From Bdellovibrionia bacterium (GTDB lineage Bacteria; Bdellovibrionota; Bdellovibrionia; Bdellovibrionales; JAUICD01): DNA of 64,000 nucleotides. This document shows positions 1 through 7,346 of this stretch, piece by piece (within the stretch, counting starts at the first letter, position 1; every line of letters starts with the position of its first letter). The notes under the pieces were generated by a model. It saw only the letters and a list, made by a program, of their open reading frames with translations, had not been told where the DNA came from and made no database searches. The stretch covers positions 146,625-210,624 of the forward strand of contig JAUICD010000001.1 in the NCBI GenBank assembly GCA_030427965.1, read 5' to 3'. Made by a program: the position numbers and the translations under genes.

Positions 1-35
1 AAAGATACGAGCTGAGGACAAGGAAAAGTTAACCA

Positions 36-109
36 TGGCGCAGAATGCGCCTTACGCCACGGATGTTAGGCGACAAATCAAGGAGGATTTGGGTATGCAC
101 GGAGGATAA
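36..109 (+). promoter_or_regulatory. Structured leader of flagellin gene with 4-codon minigene
   Basis: The leader holds a 6-bp hairpin (GGCGCA/TGCGCC, 37-51) that competes with an outer TGGCG/CGCCA pairing (36-40 with 55-59). A Shine-Dalgarno AAGGAGG (80-86) precedes a four-codon ORF, ATG CAC GGA GGA TAA (95-109). The flagellin Shine-Dalgarno GGAGG lies inside that minigene. Ribosomes on the minigene would cover or reload onto the flagellin site. The regulatory role is inference; no promoter motif is visible before the window edge. Confidence 0.4.
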
Positions 110-112
110 TAT

Positions 113-946
113 ATGGGGCTTCGTATATCAACGAACGTACCTTCTCTCAATGCTCAAAGAAATTTGAGAAGCACACAATTGGGACTGAACACTGCGCTTG
201 CGAGATTGAGTTCGGGTTACCGAATCAATAAAGCAGCAGATGATGCAGCAGGTTTGGCGATCAGTGAAAACTTGAGAGGGCAAATTCGCGGCTTAAAACA
301 AGCTGGGAGAAATGCTCTAGATGGTGTTTCACTTGTTCAAACGGCCGAAGGAGGATTGAATGAAATTTCAAATATCCTCATTCGACTTAGAGAGCTTGCA
401 GTACAAGCAGCTTCAGACACGATTGGTGACACTGAGAGAAAGTTTCTAGATGTTGAATATCAACAGCTAAAATCAGAAATTCAAAGAATTTCTGAGGTGA
501 CTCGGTTCAATGGAACGGATTTGCTCAACGGCACAGGCGGTGTCTTGGATGTTCAAGTCGGTATTTACAATGACGACTTTGAAGACAGGATATCTTTTAA
601 CGCTGGTGCTGCGAACTCTTCACTTGAAGCATTGGGAATGAGTGTGGAGTCCGTTATGCAGAAACCAGGCGCGCAGACATCGATTTCTGCAGTAGATAGC
701 GCAATTGTTTCTGTGAATGCGATACGGGCAAATTTTGGTGCATTACAAAACCGACTGGAGAAAACGATCAGTAACTTGGCAATCTTTGATGAGAACTTAT
801 CAGCTGCCAACTCTCGAATTCGAGATGCTGACGTTGCAAGCGAAACAGCAGAGCTGACGAGAAATAACATTCTCATGCAAGCAGGTGTTTCAGTGCTCCA
901 GCAGGCAAATAGTGTGTCATCTTTCGCACTGAAGCTGTTGAGTTAA
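113..946 (+). CDS. fliC: Flagellin
   Basis: Structural subunit of the flagellar filament, secreted through the flagellar type III apparatus and polymerised at the cell surface. The 277-residue product has the two conserved flagellin ends. The N-terminal D0/D1 helices carry RISTNVPSLNAQRNL, RLSSGYRINKAADDAAGLAI and TRFNGTDLLNG. The C-terminal helix carries SRIRDADVASETAELTRN and ends in ALKLLS. Between them the variable D2/D3 part is almost absent, so this is a short flagellin. The ATG start follows GGAGG by 7 nt. It is transcribed alone or with the tiny ORF at 957. The hook-basal-body operon lies some 37 kb away on the same strand. Multiple flagellins are usual in predatory Bdellovibrio, so the symbol is generic. 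Confidence 0.96.
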   Translation: MGLRISTNVPSLNAQRNLRSTQLGLNTALARLSSGYRINKAADDAAGLAISENLRGQIRGLKQAGRNALDGVSLVQTAEGGLNEISNILIRLRELAVQAASDTIGDTERKFLDVEYQQLKSEIQRISEVTRFNGTDLLNGTGGVLDVQVGIYNDDFEDRISFNAGAANSSLEALGMSVESVMQKPGAQTSISAVDSAIVSVNAIRANFGALQNRLEKTISNLAIFDENLSAANSRIRDADVASETAELTRNNILMQAGVSVLQQANSVSSFALKLLS

Positions 947-956
947 GGGGGAGACG

Positions 957-1049
957 GTGAATACATTAGTTTCTGAATGGTCAAAGCCAATCTTTGCAGC
1001 CGTAACCTTTGCAACAGCTCTCTACTTGGCAACAAGTATGGGATTGTAA
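957..1049 (+). CDS. 30-residue single-span membrane peptide
   Basis: A very short ORF starts with GTG 10 nt after the flagellin stop codon and has a strong Shine-Dalgarno (AAGGGGGAG). The product of 30 residues has a short polar head (NTLVSEWSKP) followed by a hydrophobic stretch (IFAAVTFATALYLATSMGL) long enough for one membrane span. A stable terminator hairpin starts 14 nt after its stop, so flagellin and this ORF would share one transcript. I do not recognise a family. The reasons to believe it are the ribosome site, spacing and composition. Without comparative data it could still be a chance ORF. Confidence 0.45.
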   Translation: MNTLVSEWSKPIFAAVTFATALYLATSMGL

Positions 1050-1062
1050 TCAAGAGATTTAT

Positions 1063-1085
1063 CACCCCGGTCTCTGACCGGGGTG
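1063..1085 (+). terminator. Terminator hairpin after flagellin unit
   Basis: A perfect 10-bp GC-rich stem (CACCCCGGTC / GACCGGGGTG) with a 3-nt TCT loop lies 14 nt after the small ORF. It is not followed by a U-tract; its right arm runs straight into the 92-bp palindromic repeat. Confidence 0.7.
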
Positions 1086-1173
1086 CCAGGCATATTCTAC
1101 GGATGCATCTTGTTAAACACCTCTCTATTTGAAGGTGTTTAACAAGATGCATCCGTAGAATATGCCTGGCACC
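1082..1173. repeat. Palindromic repeat, copy A (41-bp perfect stem)
   Basis: A perfect 41-bp inverted repeat (1082-1122 pairs with 1133-1173) with a 10-nt loop CTCTATTTGA. The outer arm begins GGTGCCAGGCATATTC and continues through GGATGC. Copies B (1835-1930) and C (53335-53410) share this arm. Compared with B, copy A carries A instead of G at position 1099 and the matching T instead of C on the other arm, so the pairing is kept. It sits between the flagellin unit and the convergent barrel gene. Confidence 0.95.
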
Positions 1174-1176
1174 TTT

Positions 1177-1785
1177 CTAGAAGCCAAAAGTTCCGCGGAG
1201 GAGCCAATCATTTAGTGGTGTACCATTGAAGACACTTCCCATAGCTGTGTGCTCTGTGTGTTCGATTCCAATTCCAAACGTTGGGGAAATCCAATAGTCG
1301 GCTGATAATGAATAAAATACTGTGAACATACCACCATCGGCATTTTCGGAAGGATCACTTGCTGCATCTGCTTTGCTTGTGACTGTCATACTCATATAGC
1401 TAAAGCCTGCGCCAACACTGAATTCTGTTTTACCAGCTCTTAAAAATTGACGCCAAATTGGGCCAATGACAAATGCTGAAACGGAGCGTTCGACATCAAT
1501 AGTGACATCATCAGAAGTGGAGAAGTATTTCAGCATTGCACCAAGGGCCATTGTTTTCTGGAGGCGATAGTTGTATTCAACGCCTAAATCAAAGAAACCT
1601 GAAATATTAGTAGATAAATTTGTATCTGTATCGTTGCTGCCAGTTGTAACTGAGCCAGTATAAGTGGCATTGGAACTAAATACACCAAGTCCAGCAGAGA
1701 GTGAGTGGGTAGAGTATTTTTTTGCAGCCTGAGCTGAAATGCCAAAGGTGAAAATTGTTAATAAGATCAAAAGTTGTTTTGTCAT
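1177..1785 (-). CDS. Outer-membrane beta-barrel protein (OmpW-like)
   Basis: A 202-residue secreted protein. An N-terminal signal peptide (MTKQLLILLTIFTFGISAQA, cleavage after AQA) is followed by alternating amphipathic strands typical of a small eight-stranded barrel. Examples are HSLSAGLGVFSSNATYTG, GAMLKYFSTSDDVTIDVERS and FSVGAGFSYMSMTVTSK. The chain ends in GTFGF, a terminal aromatic as expected for BAM recognition. The ATG follows AAGGAG by 6 nt. Function in detail is unknown; a passive porin or structural role fits the fold class. The gene is enclosed by inverted hairpin repeats (1082-1173 and 1835-1930), so it may be a moved or invertible cassette. No operon partner is present. Confidence 0.75.
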   Translation of the reverse strand: MTKQLLILLTIFTFGISAQAAKKYSTHSLSAGLGVFSSNATYTGSVTTGSNDTDTNLSTNISGFFDLGVEYNYRLQKTMALGAMLKYFSTSDDVTIDVERSVSAFVIGPIWRQFLRAGKTEFSVGAGFSYMSMTVTSKADAASDPSENADGGMFTVFYSLSADYWISPTFGIGIEHTEHTAMGSVFNGTPLNDWLLRGTFGF

Positions 1786-1834
1786 GTAGGCTCCTTAAAT
1801 GAATTCTTTATTGCTATTTTACTCAAGTTTACCT

Positions 1835-1930
1835 TAGGTGCCAGGCATATTCTGCGGATGCATCTTGTTAAACACCTTCAAATAGAGAGGTGTTTAACAA
1901 GATGCATCCGCAGAATATGCCTGGCACCTA
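1835..1930. repeat. Palindromic repeat, copy B (43-bp stem)
   Basis: A perfect 43-bp inverted repeat (1835-1877 pairs with 1888-1930) with a 10-nt loop TCAAATAGAG. The loop is the exact reverse complement of the loop of copy A, so the two copies flanking the barrel gene are oppositely oriented. The outermost bases TAG/CTA form the stop codon of the minus-strand gene at 1928. Confidence 0.95.
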
Positions 1931-3514
1931 AACGGGTTGAAATGTACTTGCAGACGCTTGATCTGCGTGTGGCTTAAATCGGGAATCCATTTTTCCATCT
2001 AAAAAATCTCCAGCAAGTACGCTCGGAAATAGATCTTCGTAGCTTAAAAACTCTTTTTTTGTAATACGCCTTAGTATGTGTTTGCGAGTGACTTGATCAA
2101 GGGACTCAACTCCAATTGCACCTGTCAATTCTGCAAGGGCTTTGATGGTTTTGGTGTGATAGTTGAAGACTCGAGTTGTTTTTGAGGGAACATGGAGGCC
2201 TTCAACAAGTGAGGGGTTTTGCGTGGCCACTCCAACAGGACAGTGGTTGGTATTGCACTTTCTGGCTTGGATGCACCCGAGGGCCAACATCATTCCTCTT
2301 GCAGAAGCTGCAATATCAGCACCGAGTGCAGCTTTGTTTAAAATCTGAAAGGATGTAAAAATTTTTCCAGTTACAATAAGTTTGATGTGTCTTTTTAAAT
2401 TATAACCAACAAGTGTGTCATGCACAAAAACAAGACCTTCGTCGAGCGGGTTGCCTAGGCGGTTGGAAAACTCTAAAGGCGCAGCACCTGTTCCGCCTTC
2501 GCCACCATCGACTGCGATGTAATCTGGGTATATCTTTGTCTCAAGCATAGCCTTGCAGATAGCTATAAATTCAGATCGATGTCCCAAACAGAGTTTAAAG
2601 CCAACGGGTTTTCCATTTGCCAAAGTCCTAAGTCGCTCCACAAATTTTAAGAGTCCAATTGGATCGCTGAATTCTTTGTGATCAGGTGGGGAGTTGACGT
2701 CTTTTCCCATTGGAACTCCACGGATTTCAGCAATTTCTTCTGTGATTTTGACTGCAGGTAGAATTCCACCATGAGCAGGTTTTGCTCCCTGGCTTATTTT
2801 GATCTCAATCATCTTAACTTGATCCGAACTTGCGGTGTCTTTGAACTTTTCAGAATCAAACCTTCCATCTGGAGTTCGACACCCAAAGTACCCTGTGCCA
2901 ATTTGCCAGACAATATCACCGCCTGGCTCTCTGTGATAGTGGCTGAATCCTCCTTCGCCTGTATTGTGATAAAAGTTTCCAAGTTTAGCACCACCGTTCA
3001 ATGACAGTATAGCGCGTCTACTGAGTGAGCCGTAGCTCATTGCTGAGATATTTAAAACACTAGCAGAATAGGGCTTGGAGCAATCAGGACTTCCAATGGT
3101 AACTCTCAAACTTTCAGGCTGTATGACTTTGGGAGCGATGGAGTGATTGACCCATTCGTAACCAGGCTCATATACATTTCGGATTGTTCCAAAAGGAATG
3201 GTATCGAGCTGATTTTTGGCCCTTTGATAGACAACGCTTCTCAGCTCTCGGTTGATTGGCATTCCATCGATATCATTTTCAACAAAGTACTGCTGTATTT
3301 CAGGTCGTATCATTTCAAAGAAGTATCTAAGATGACCAATGACAGGGAAGTTTCGAATGACTGCTTTTTTAGTTTGAAAGAGATCGTAAAGACCCAATAT
3401 AAAAATAGGACCAACTATCAAAAATAAAAGATAGATTGGGTTCCAAAAAAGGTATCCACCTATACCAATTAGAAAAAAAACAACAAATGAGACCACAAAA
3501 AACTGCAATCGCAT
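1928..3514 (-). CDS. FMN-binding glutamate synthase family protein
   Basis: A membrane-tethered homologue of the FMN and Fe-S catalytic part of the glutamate synthase large subunit, without the glutaminase domain. About 528 residues. Two hydrophobic N-terminal segments (residues about 4-37) come first. The synthase core follows, with GGEGGTGAAPLEF for FMN/substrate binding and the cysteine cluster CIQARKCNTNHCPVG (C-x5-C-x4-C) of the [3Fe-4S] centre. I chose the ATG at 3514 because AGGGGTGG precedes it; a TTG at 3547 would add 11 residues. Family members often stand alone and their physiological substrate is not settled, so ammonia transfer to 2-oxoglutarate should not be assumed. Its stop codon TAG is the first triplet of repeat copy B. 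It ends the minus-strand run that begins with RNase R. Confidence 0.85.
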   Translation of the reverse strand: MRLQFFVVSFVVFFLIGIGGYLFWNPIYLLFLIVGPIFILGLYDLFQTKKAVIRNFPVIGHLRYFFEMIRPEIQQYFVENDIDGMPINRELRSVVYQRAKNQLDTIPFGTIRNVYEPGYEWVNHSIAPKVIQPESLRVTIGSPDCSKPYSASVLNISAMSYGSLSRRAILSLNGGAKLGNFYHNTGEGGFSHYHREPGGDIVWQIGTGYFGCRTPDGRFDSEKFKDTASSDQVKMIEIKISQGAKPAHGGILPAVKITEEIAEIRGVPMGKDVNSPPDHKEFSDPIGLLKFVERLRTLANGKPVGFKLCLGHRSEFIAICKAMLETKIYPDYIAVDGGEGGTGAAPLEFSNRLGNPLDEGLVFVHDTLVGYNLKRHIKLIVTGKIFTSFQILNKAALGADIAASARGMMLALGCIQARKCNTNHCPVGVATQNPSLVEGLHVPSKTTRVFNYHTKTIKALAELTGAIGVESLDQVTRKHILRRITKKEFLSYEDLFPSVLAGDFLDGKMDSRFKPHADQASASTFQPV

Positions 3515-3565
3515 AACCACCCCTAACGATGGATTTATTGTAACCAAAAAATTTGAGGAAAATAA

Positions 3566-5260
3566 CTATTTTCTTATATAGTTATAAAACGCGACTATGC
3601 CCAAAAGAAGTGCTGTCAAATAACCTATGCCACTGACAAGAGGGAGTCCTAGAAATTGAGCGTTTCCCTCGTATTCTAAGGCAAGCGAAGAACCGATGAT
3701 AAGGCTTCCAATAACTATACCCAAGAAAAGAAGATCTGAGGAGTGGCTAATAGAGGTTGAGATCTGTTCAACCTCATCAATTGAGATTCGAAACCTGTGT
3801 TTGGGGCTATTCACTTTTCTTAAAAAACGACGAGTTTCCCTGGGGAGTGCTGTAATCAAATGTGTTGAATCTTGAGCAAATTGTCCCACTTGTTTGAGTA
3901 AATAATTGGGATCATATTTGGCTTTTACAATGTCGCTTGTAATTTCTAGTATTTCACTCATGAGGTCGAAGTCTTTTAGAACTGTGCGCCCCATTCCCTC
4001 AACGGTTACGATGGATTTAAAAAACATGACGAGTTCAGTTGGAACTTGGAGTCCGTGTTTGGCAGCAAGTGCTGTTGAGTCCATTAAAATTTTTCCTGTA
4101 TTTACATTTTTGAAACTCAATCCGAAGTAGGGAGCAACCAGATCTCGAAGTTCACGGGAAAATCGGTCTATATCGACATTCTCATTGTAGGGAGCAAGGT
4201 CTGCAAATTCATGGGCCACTCTTTCATAATCCTCTGTTGAGAGTGCTACAAACATATTTGCAATAGATTCTCTAACCTTGTAGTTCAACCGTCCGACAAC
4301 TCCAAAGTCCACTAGGCCAATTCTGCTGTCTGGTAAAACAAAGAGATTTCCTGAATGAAGGTCACCATGAAAAAATCTGTCATGAAAAACCATATGAAAG
4401 AAAACTTTCATTCCCCGTTTTACAAAAACTTTGGGATCAAATCCCTCTTGCTTTAGGGCCTCATTATTGCTCAAAGGAATACCCTTTAGCATTTCAAGTA
4501 CCAGAACACGTTCGCCGCTTAAATCAAGGTGGACATCTGGAATTTTGACTGAAGGGTTGTGCGCTAAATTCTTTTGAAATCTTAAAATATTATTGGCTTC
4601 AATAATGAAATTTGTTTCAAGCTGCATAGATTTAAAAAACTCATCCACAATACCTATAGGGTTGTACACGGTTGATTCGGGTACATATTTTTCAAGTAGT
4701 TGTGCTAGTGTGTAAAGCGCATTGATGTCTTCTCGTATGGTTTCAATAATTCCTGGTCTTTGAATTTTAACAACAACTTCGGTTCCATTATTTAAAACAG
4801 CTCGATGAACTTGAGCTATACTTGCTGAGGCAAGTGGGATTTCATCAAATTCTAAAAAGACTTTTTCGTAATCTCCGTATTGATCAGCTAAGGCTCCTTT
4901 GAGGTCTTCAAATGCCAGGGGTTGAACTCGGTCATGAAATTTTTTAAATTCTTTAATCCAATCTGCAGGTATCAAATCAGGGCGAGTGGCAAGGACTTGT
5001 CCCATTTTGACAAAGGTAGGCCCAAGTTGTTCGCAGCTCATTCGTATACGTTCGGCAACCGTGAGGTTTTCAACATCAATATTTGTTGTAAAGCGATCGA
5101 GTATTTTTTGTCCAATTTTGGTTTTTTCTAAAATATTATGAAAACCGTGCCTAGCGAAAACGCTTACGATTTCTCTTAGTCTTCCCGCGGTCTTTAAATT
5201 TTTTGCGATCTGTCGCCCTGTTGTCAGAATTTCCACGAAGCTTTTCCCCAAGTCGTTCAA
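3566..5260 (-). CDS. AarF/ABC1/UbiB-type protein kinase-like protein
   Basis: Member of the ABC1/UbiB atypical kinase family, in many bacteria linked to ubiquinone or isoprenoid lipid metabolism. About 564 residues. Visible motifs are the family N-terminal helix RLREIVSVFARHGF, the KxGQ-type motif LGPTFVKMGQVLATRPDLIP, the alanine-rich loop ASIAQVHRA, and the catalytic HGDLHSGNLFV with VDFGVVGRL. Two hydrophobic segments near the C terminus (GIVIGSLIIGSSLAL and YLTALLLGIVAFYNYI) anchor it in the membrane. The start is TTG at 5260 or GTG at 5236. Either way the gene overlaps the end of RNase R by 86-110 bp, and the conserved helix lies in that overlap. Substrate unknown. Confidence 0.85.
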   Translation of the reverse strand: MNDLGKSFVEILTTGRQIAKNLKTAGRLREIVSVFARHGFHNILEKTKIGQKILDRFTTNIDVENLTVAERIRMSCEQLGPTFVKMGQVLATRPDLIPADWIKEFKKFHDRVQPLAFEDLKGALADQYGDYEKVFLEFDEIPLASASIAQVHRAVLNNGTEVVVKIQRPGIIETIREDINALYTLAQLLEKYVPESTVYNPIGIVDEFFKSMQLETNFIIEANNILRFQKNLAHNPSVKIPDVHLDLSGERVLVLEMLKGIPLSNNEALKQEGFDPKVFVKRGMKVFFHMVFHDRFFHGDLHSGNLFVLPDSRIGLVDFGVVGRLNYKVRESIANMFVALSTEDYERVAHEFADLAPYNENVDIDRFSRELRDLVAPYFGLSFKNVNTGKILMDSTALAAKHGLQVPTELVMFFKSIVTVEGMGRTVLKDFDLMSEILEITSDIVKAKYDPNYLLKQVGQFAQDSTHLITALPRETRRFLRKVNSPKHRFRISIDEVEQISTSISHSSDLLFLGIVIGSLIIGSSLALEYEGNAQFLGLPLVSGIGYLTALLLGIVAFYNYIRK

Positions 5261-7154
5261 AATCTATTTGGCCCAATTCGACGTCTACGGATAAAACACG
5301 TATTCGTATTTCATCCCCAAGATTGAAAACTACGCCTGAACCTCGGCCGCGTAAACATAAATGCTCATCATCAAATTCAAACCTGTCATCGCCAAGATTT
5401 TCAAGTTTAACAAGTCCATCCACATCAAAATCTCGTAGCGCTACAAAGATTCCAAATTTTGTGACAGAACTAATAACACCGTCGAACTCTTGTCCGATTA
5501 CATTTTCCATTAGTCGAGCTTTTTTTATCGACCACAGTTGCCGTTCCGCTTTTACGGACCTCTGTTCACAGGCGCTCAAATGAACGCCAGAGGAGTCCAG
5601 TTTGCCAATTGGAATGGCTTTATATTGATCGGTACCAATGATCAAACTCTTGATTTGGCGATGGATTAAGAGGTCTGGGTAACGTCGAATTGGAGATGTA
5701 AAATGGACATAATCTTCAAAACCTAGACCAAAGTGGCCAATTGGATCTGCTGAGTACTTGGCTTGCTTCATGGATCTAAGGGTCAGCATACTCAAAACAC
5801 CTTCTTTGGGTGTATCTTTGAAAAACTCCAGTGCTTTAGAGATTCGATTTTGAAGTTTCCCTTGGCCTGATGTGCTTTTGCCTCCAAAGTTCACTATAAA
5901 TTTATTCAAAGTTCCAATCGCCTCGGCGTTGGGCTCTTCGTGTATGCGGTGAATGCCTGGAATATCTTTATTTTTCAAATACTTTGCTACAGCTACGTTT
6001 GCAATCAACATAAGTTCTTCAATAAGTTTGTGAGAGAACAGTCGCTCAGCACGTTGTATGTCGACTGGGAACCCAGCATCGTCCACCACAATTTCTGATT
6101 CAGGCAGATCAAATGCCAATGAACCTTCTCGAAACCTCTTGGACATCAGAATTTTAGCAACATCTCGTGCTTTCAATATGACTTCTGAGACATCTTTGAG
6201 TTTGTCTGGAACGTATCCATCGAGAACCTCTTGAGCCTCACCATAGGTGACACGAGCATGACTTTGGATGACAGCCTCATAAAAGTTTGTGCCTAAAAAT
6301 TCACCCTTAAAGTCCAATTGAATATCGGCAACAAGCGCAAGTCTCTCGACTTCTGGGTTTAGCGAGCAAAGTCCGTTGCTGAGTTTCTCAGGTAGCATTG
6401 GCACAACGTAGTTGGGGAAATAAGTACTTGTTCCTCGTTTATAGGCTTCATCATCAATCTTTGAATCTGGTTTGACGTAGTGACTGACATCTGCAATTGC
6501 AACAACTATTCGAAAGCCATTTTGAGAGGATTCAACATATATTGCATCATCAAAGTCTTTGGCTGTTGCACCGTCAATTGTAATAAGTGGAAGAGCCGTG
6601 AGATCTGTTCGCCCAGTCTTATCTGAGGGAAGTACCTTGTCTGGAATTTGATTGAGCTCTTCTTCAATACCGTTTCCAAACTTGTGAGGAATTTGATGAT
6701 CTACAATGACTTTTTTTGTATCATGGAGAGGGTCGTCGGCATTTCCTAAAATTTGTATGACTTCGCCAGAGCACTTTTGTCTCTCGTCTGCATATTTTAA
6801 AATCTTTACGACAACAAGTTCTCCGCTTTTTGCGTTTTTGGAATTTTCGGGTGCAATTTGAATATTTGAGCCCCACACGTGGCTTGTGTCATACAACTGT
6901 CCACCATCTCCAGTTGCCGAATAACGTCCTATGACTTGTTCTGTGGCGCGCTCCAAGACTCGAAGTATTTCTCCAGAGTACCGATCCTTGCCTTTTTCTT
7001 GTTTCACTTCGATAGAGACATGGTCATTTGTCATTACACCAAACATGCAATGCTTTGGTATGTAGACATCTGGAAATTCATGATCATCTGGAATAAAAAA
7101 TCCAAATCCGTCTGGATGGCGTTTGATCTTCCCTGAAAGTATCTTCTTCTTCAT
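5151..7154 (-). CDS. rnr: Ribonuclease R (RNB-family 3'-5' exoribonuclease)
   Basis: Processive 3'-to-5' hydrolysis of structured RNA in mRNA and rRNA turnover. The 667-residue product has N-terminal cold-shock/OB regions (RHPDGFGFFIPDD). The RNB catalytic domain carries the metal-binding aspartates in DGATAKDFDDAIYVE. A C-terminal S1 domain (GQEFDGVISSVTKFGIFVAL) is followed by a short Lys/Arg-rich tail. This is compact for the family (E. coli RNase R is over 800 residues). The ATG at 7154 has no Shine-Dalgarno, and a promoter-like pair upstream would start transcription almost at the ATG. The 3' end overlaps the following AarF gene. Confidence 0.93.
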   Translation of the reverse strand: MKKKILSGKIKRHPDGFGFFIPDDHEFPDVYIPKHCMFGVMTNDHVSIEVKQEKGKDRYSGEILRVLERATEQVIGRYSATGDGGQLYDTSHVWGSNIQIAPENSKNAKSGELVVVKILKYADERQKCSGEVIQILGNADDPLHDTKKVIVDHQIPHKFGNGIEEELNQIPDKVLPSDKTGRTDLTALPLITIDGATAKDFDDAIYVESSQNGFRIVVAIADVSHYVKPDSKIDDEAYKRGTSTYFPNYVVPMLPEKLSNGLCSLNPEVERLALVADIQLDFKGEFLGTNFYEAVIQSHARVTYGEAQEVLDGYVPDKLKDVSEVILKARDVAKILMSKRFREGSLAFDLPESEIVVDDAGFPVDIQRAERLFSHKLIEELMLIANVAVAKYLKNKDIPGIHRIHEEPNAEAIGTLNKFIVNFGGKSTSGQGKLQNRISKALEFFKDTPKEGVLSMLTLRSMKQAKYSADPIGHFGLGFEDYVHFTSPIRRYPDLLIHRQIKSLIIGTDQYKAIPIGKLDSSGVHLSACEQRSVKAERQLWSIKKARLMENVIGQEFDGVISSVTKFGIFVALRDFDVDGLVKLENLGDDRFEFDDEHLCLRGRGSGVVFNLGDEIRIRVLSVDVELGQIDFERLGEKLRGNSDNRATDRKKFKDRGKTKRNRKRFR

Positions 7155-7163
7155 CTAAGCTGA

Positions 7164-7193
7164 ATAATAGATAGAAATTTGTAGAAAGTCCAA
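7164..7193 (-). promoter_or_regulatory. Candidate promoter of rnr (leaderless geometry)
   Basis: On the minus strand TTGGAC (7193-7188) and TATTAT (7169-7164) are 18 bp apart. A start point about 7 nt beyond the -10 would fall near 7157, only about 3 nt before the rnr ATG. No Shine-Dalgarno is present. Inferred from sequence alone. Confidence 0.4.
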
Positions 7194-7279
7194 GTCTCTC
7201 TTGGGAAACCTAAGGTTAGATTGTTTTATACTAGCAAGACATCTGTTTATGACGATTTTTTATGATAAATAGTGGAAAT

Positions 7280-7330
7280 ATGGGTGAGTCGTTTTAATTC
7301 TGGCCAAGCGGCAAGCAGGGAGCGGGGACT
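7280..7330 (+). repeat. 51-bp dispersed repeat, copy X
   Basis: This segment matches the reverse complement of 14303-14353 at 46 of 51 positions, and all five differences are transitions. It contains CCAAGCGGCAAGCAGGGA and ends GCGGGGACT. It lies 16 nt before the ORF at 7347. No ORF or simple hairpin explains it. Confidence 0.85.
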
Positions 7331-7346
7331 TTGAGCGATTTTAATA

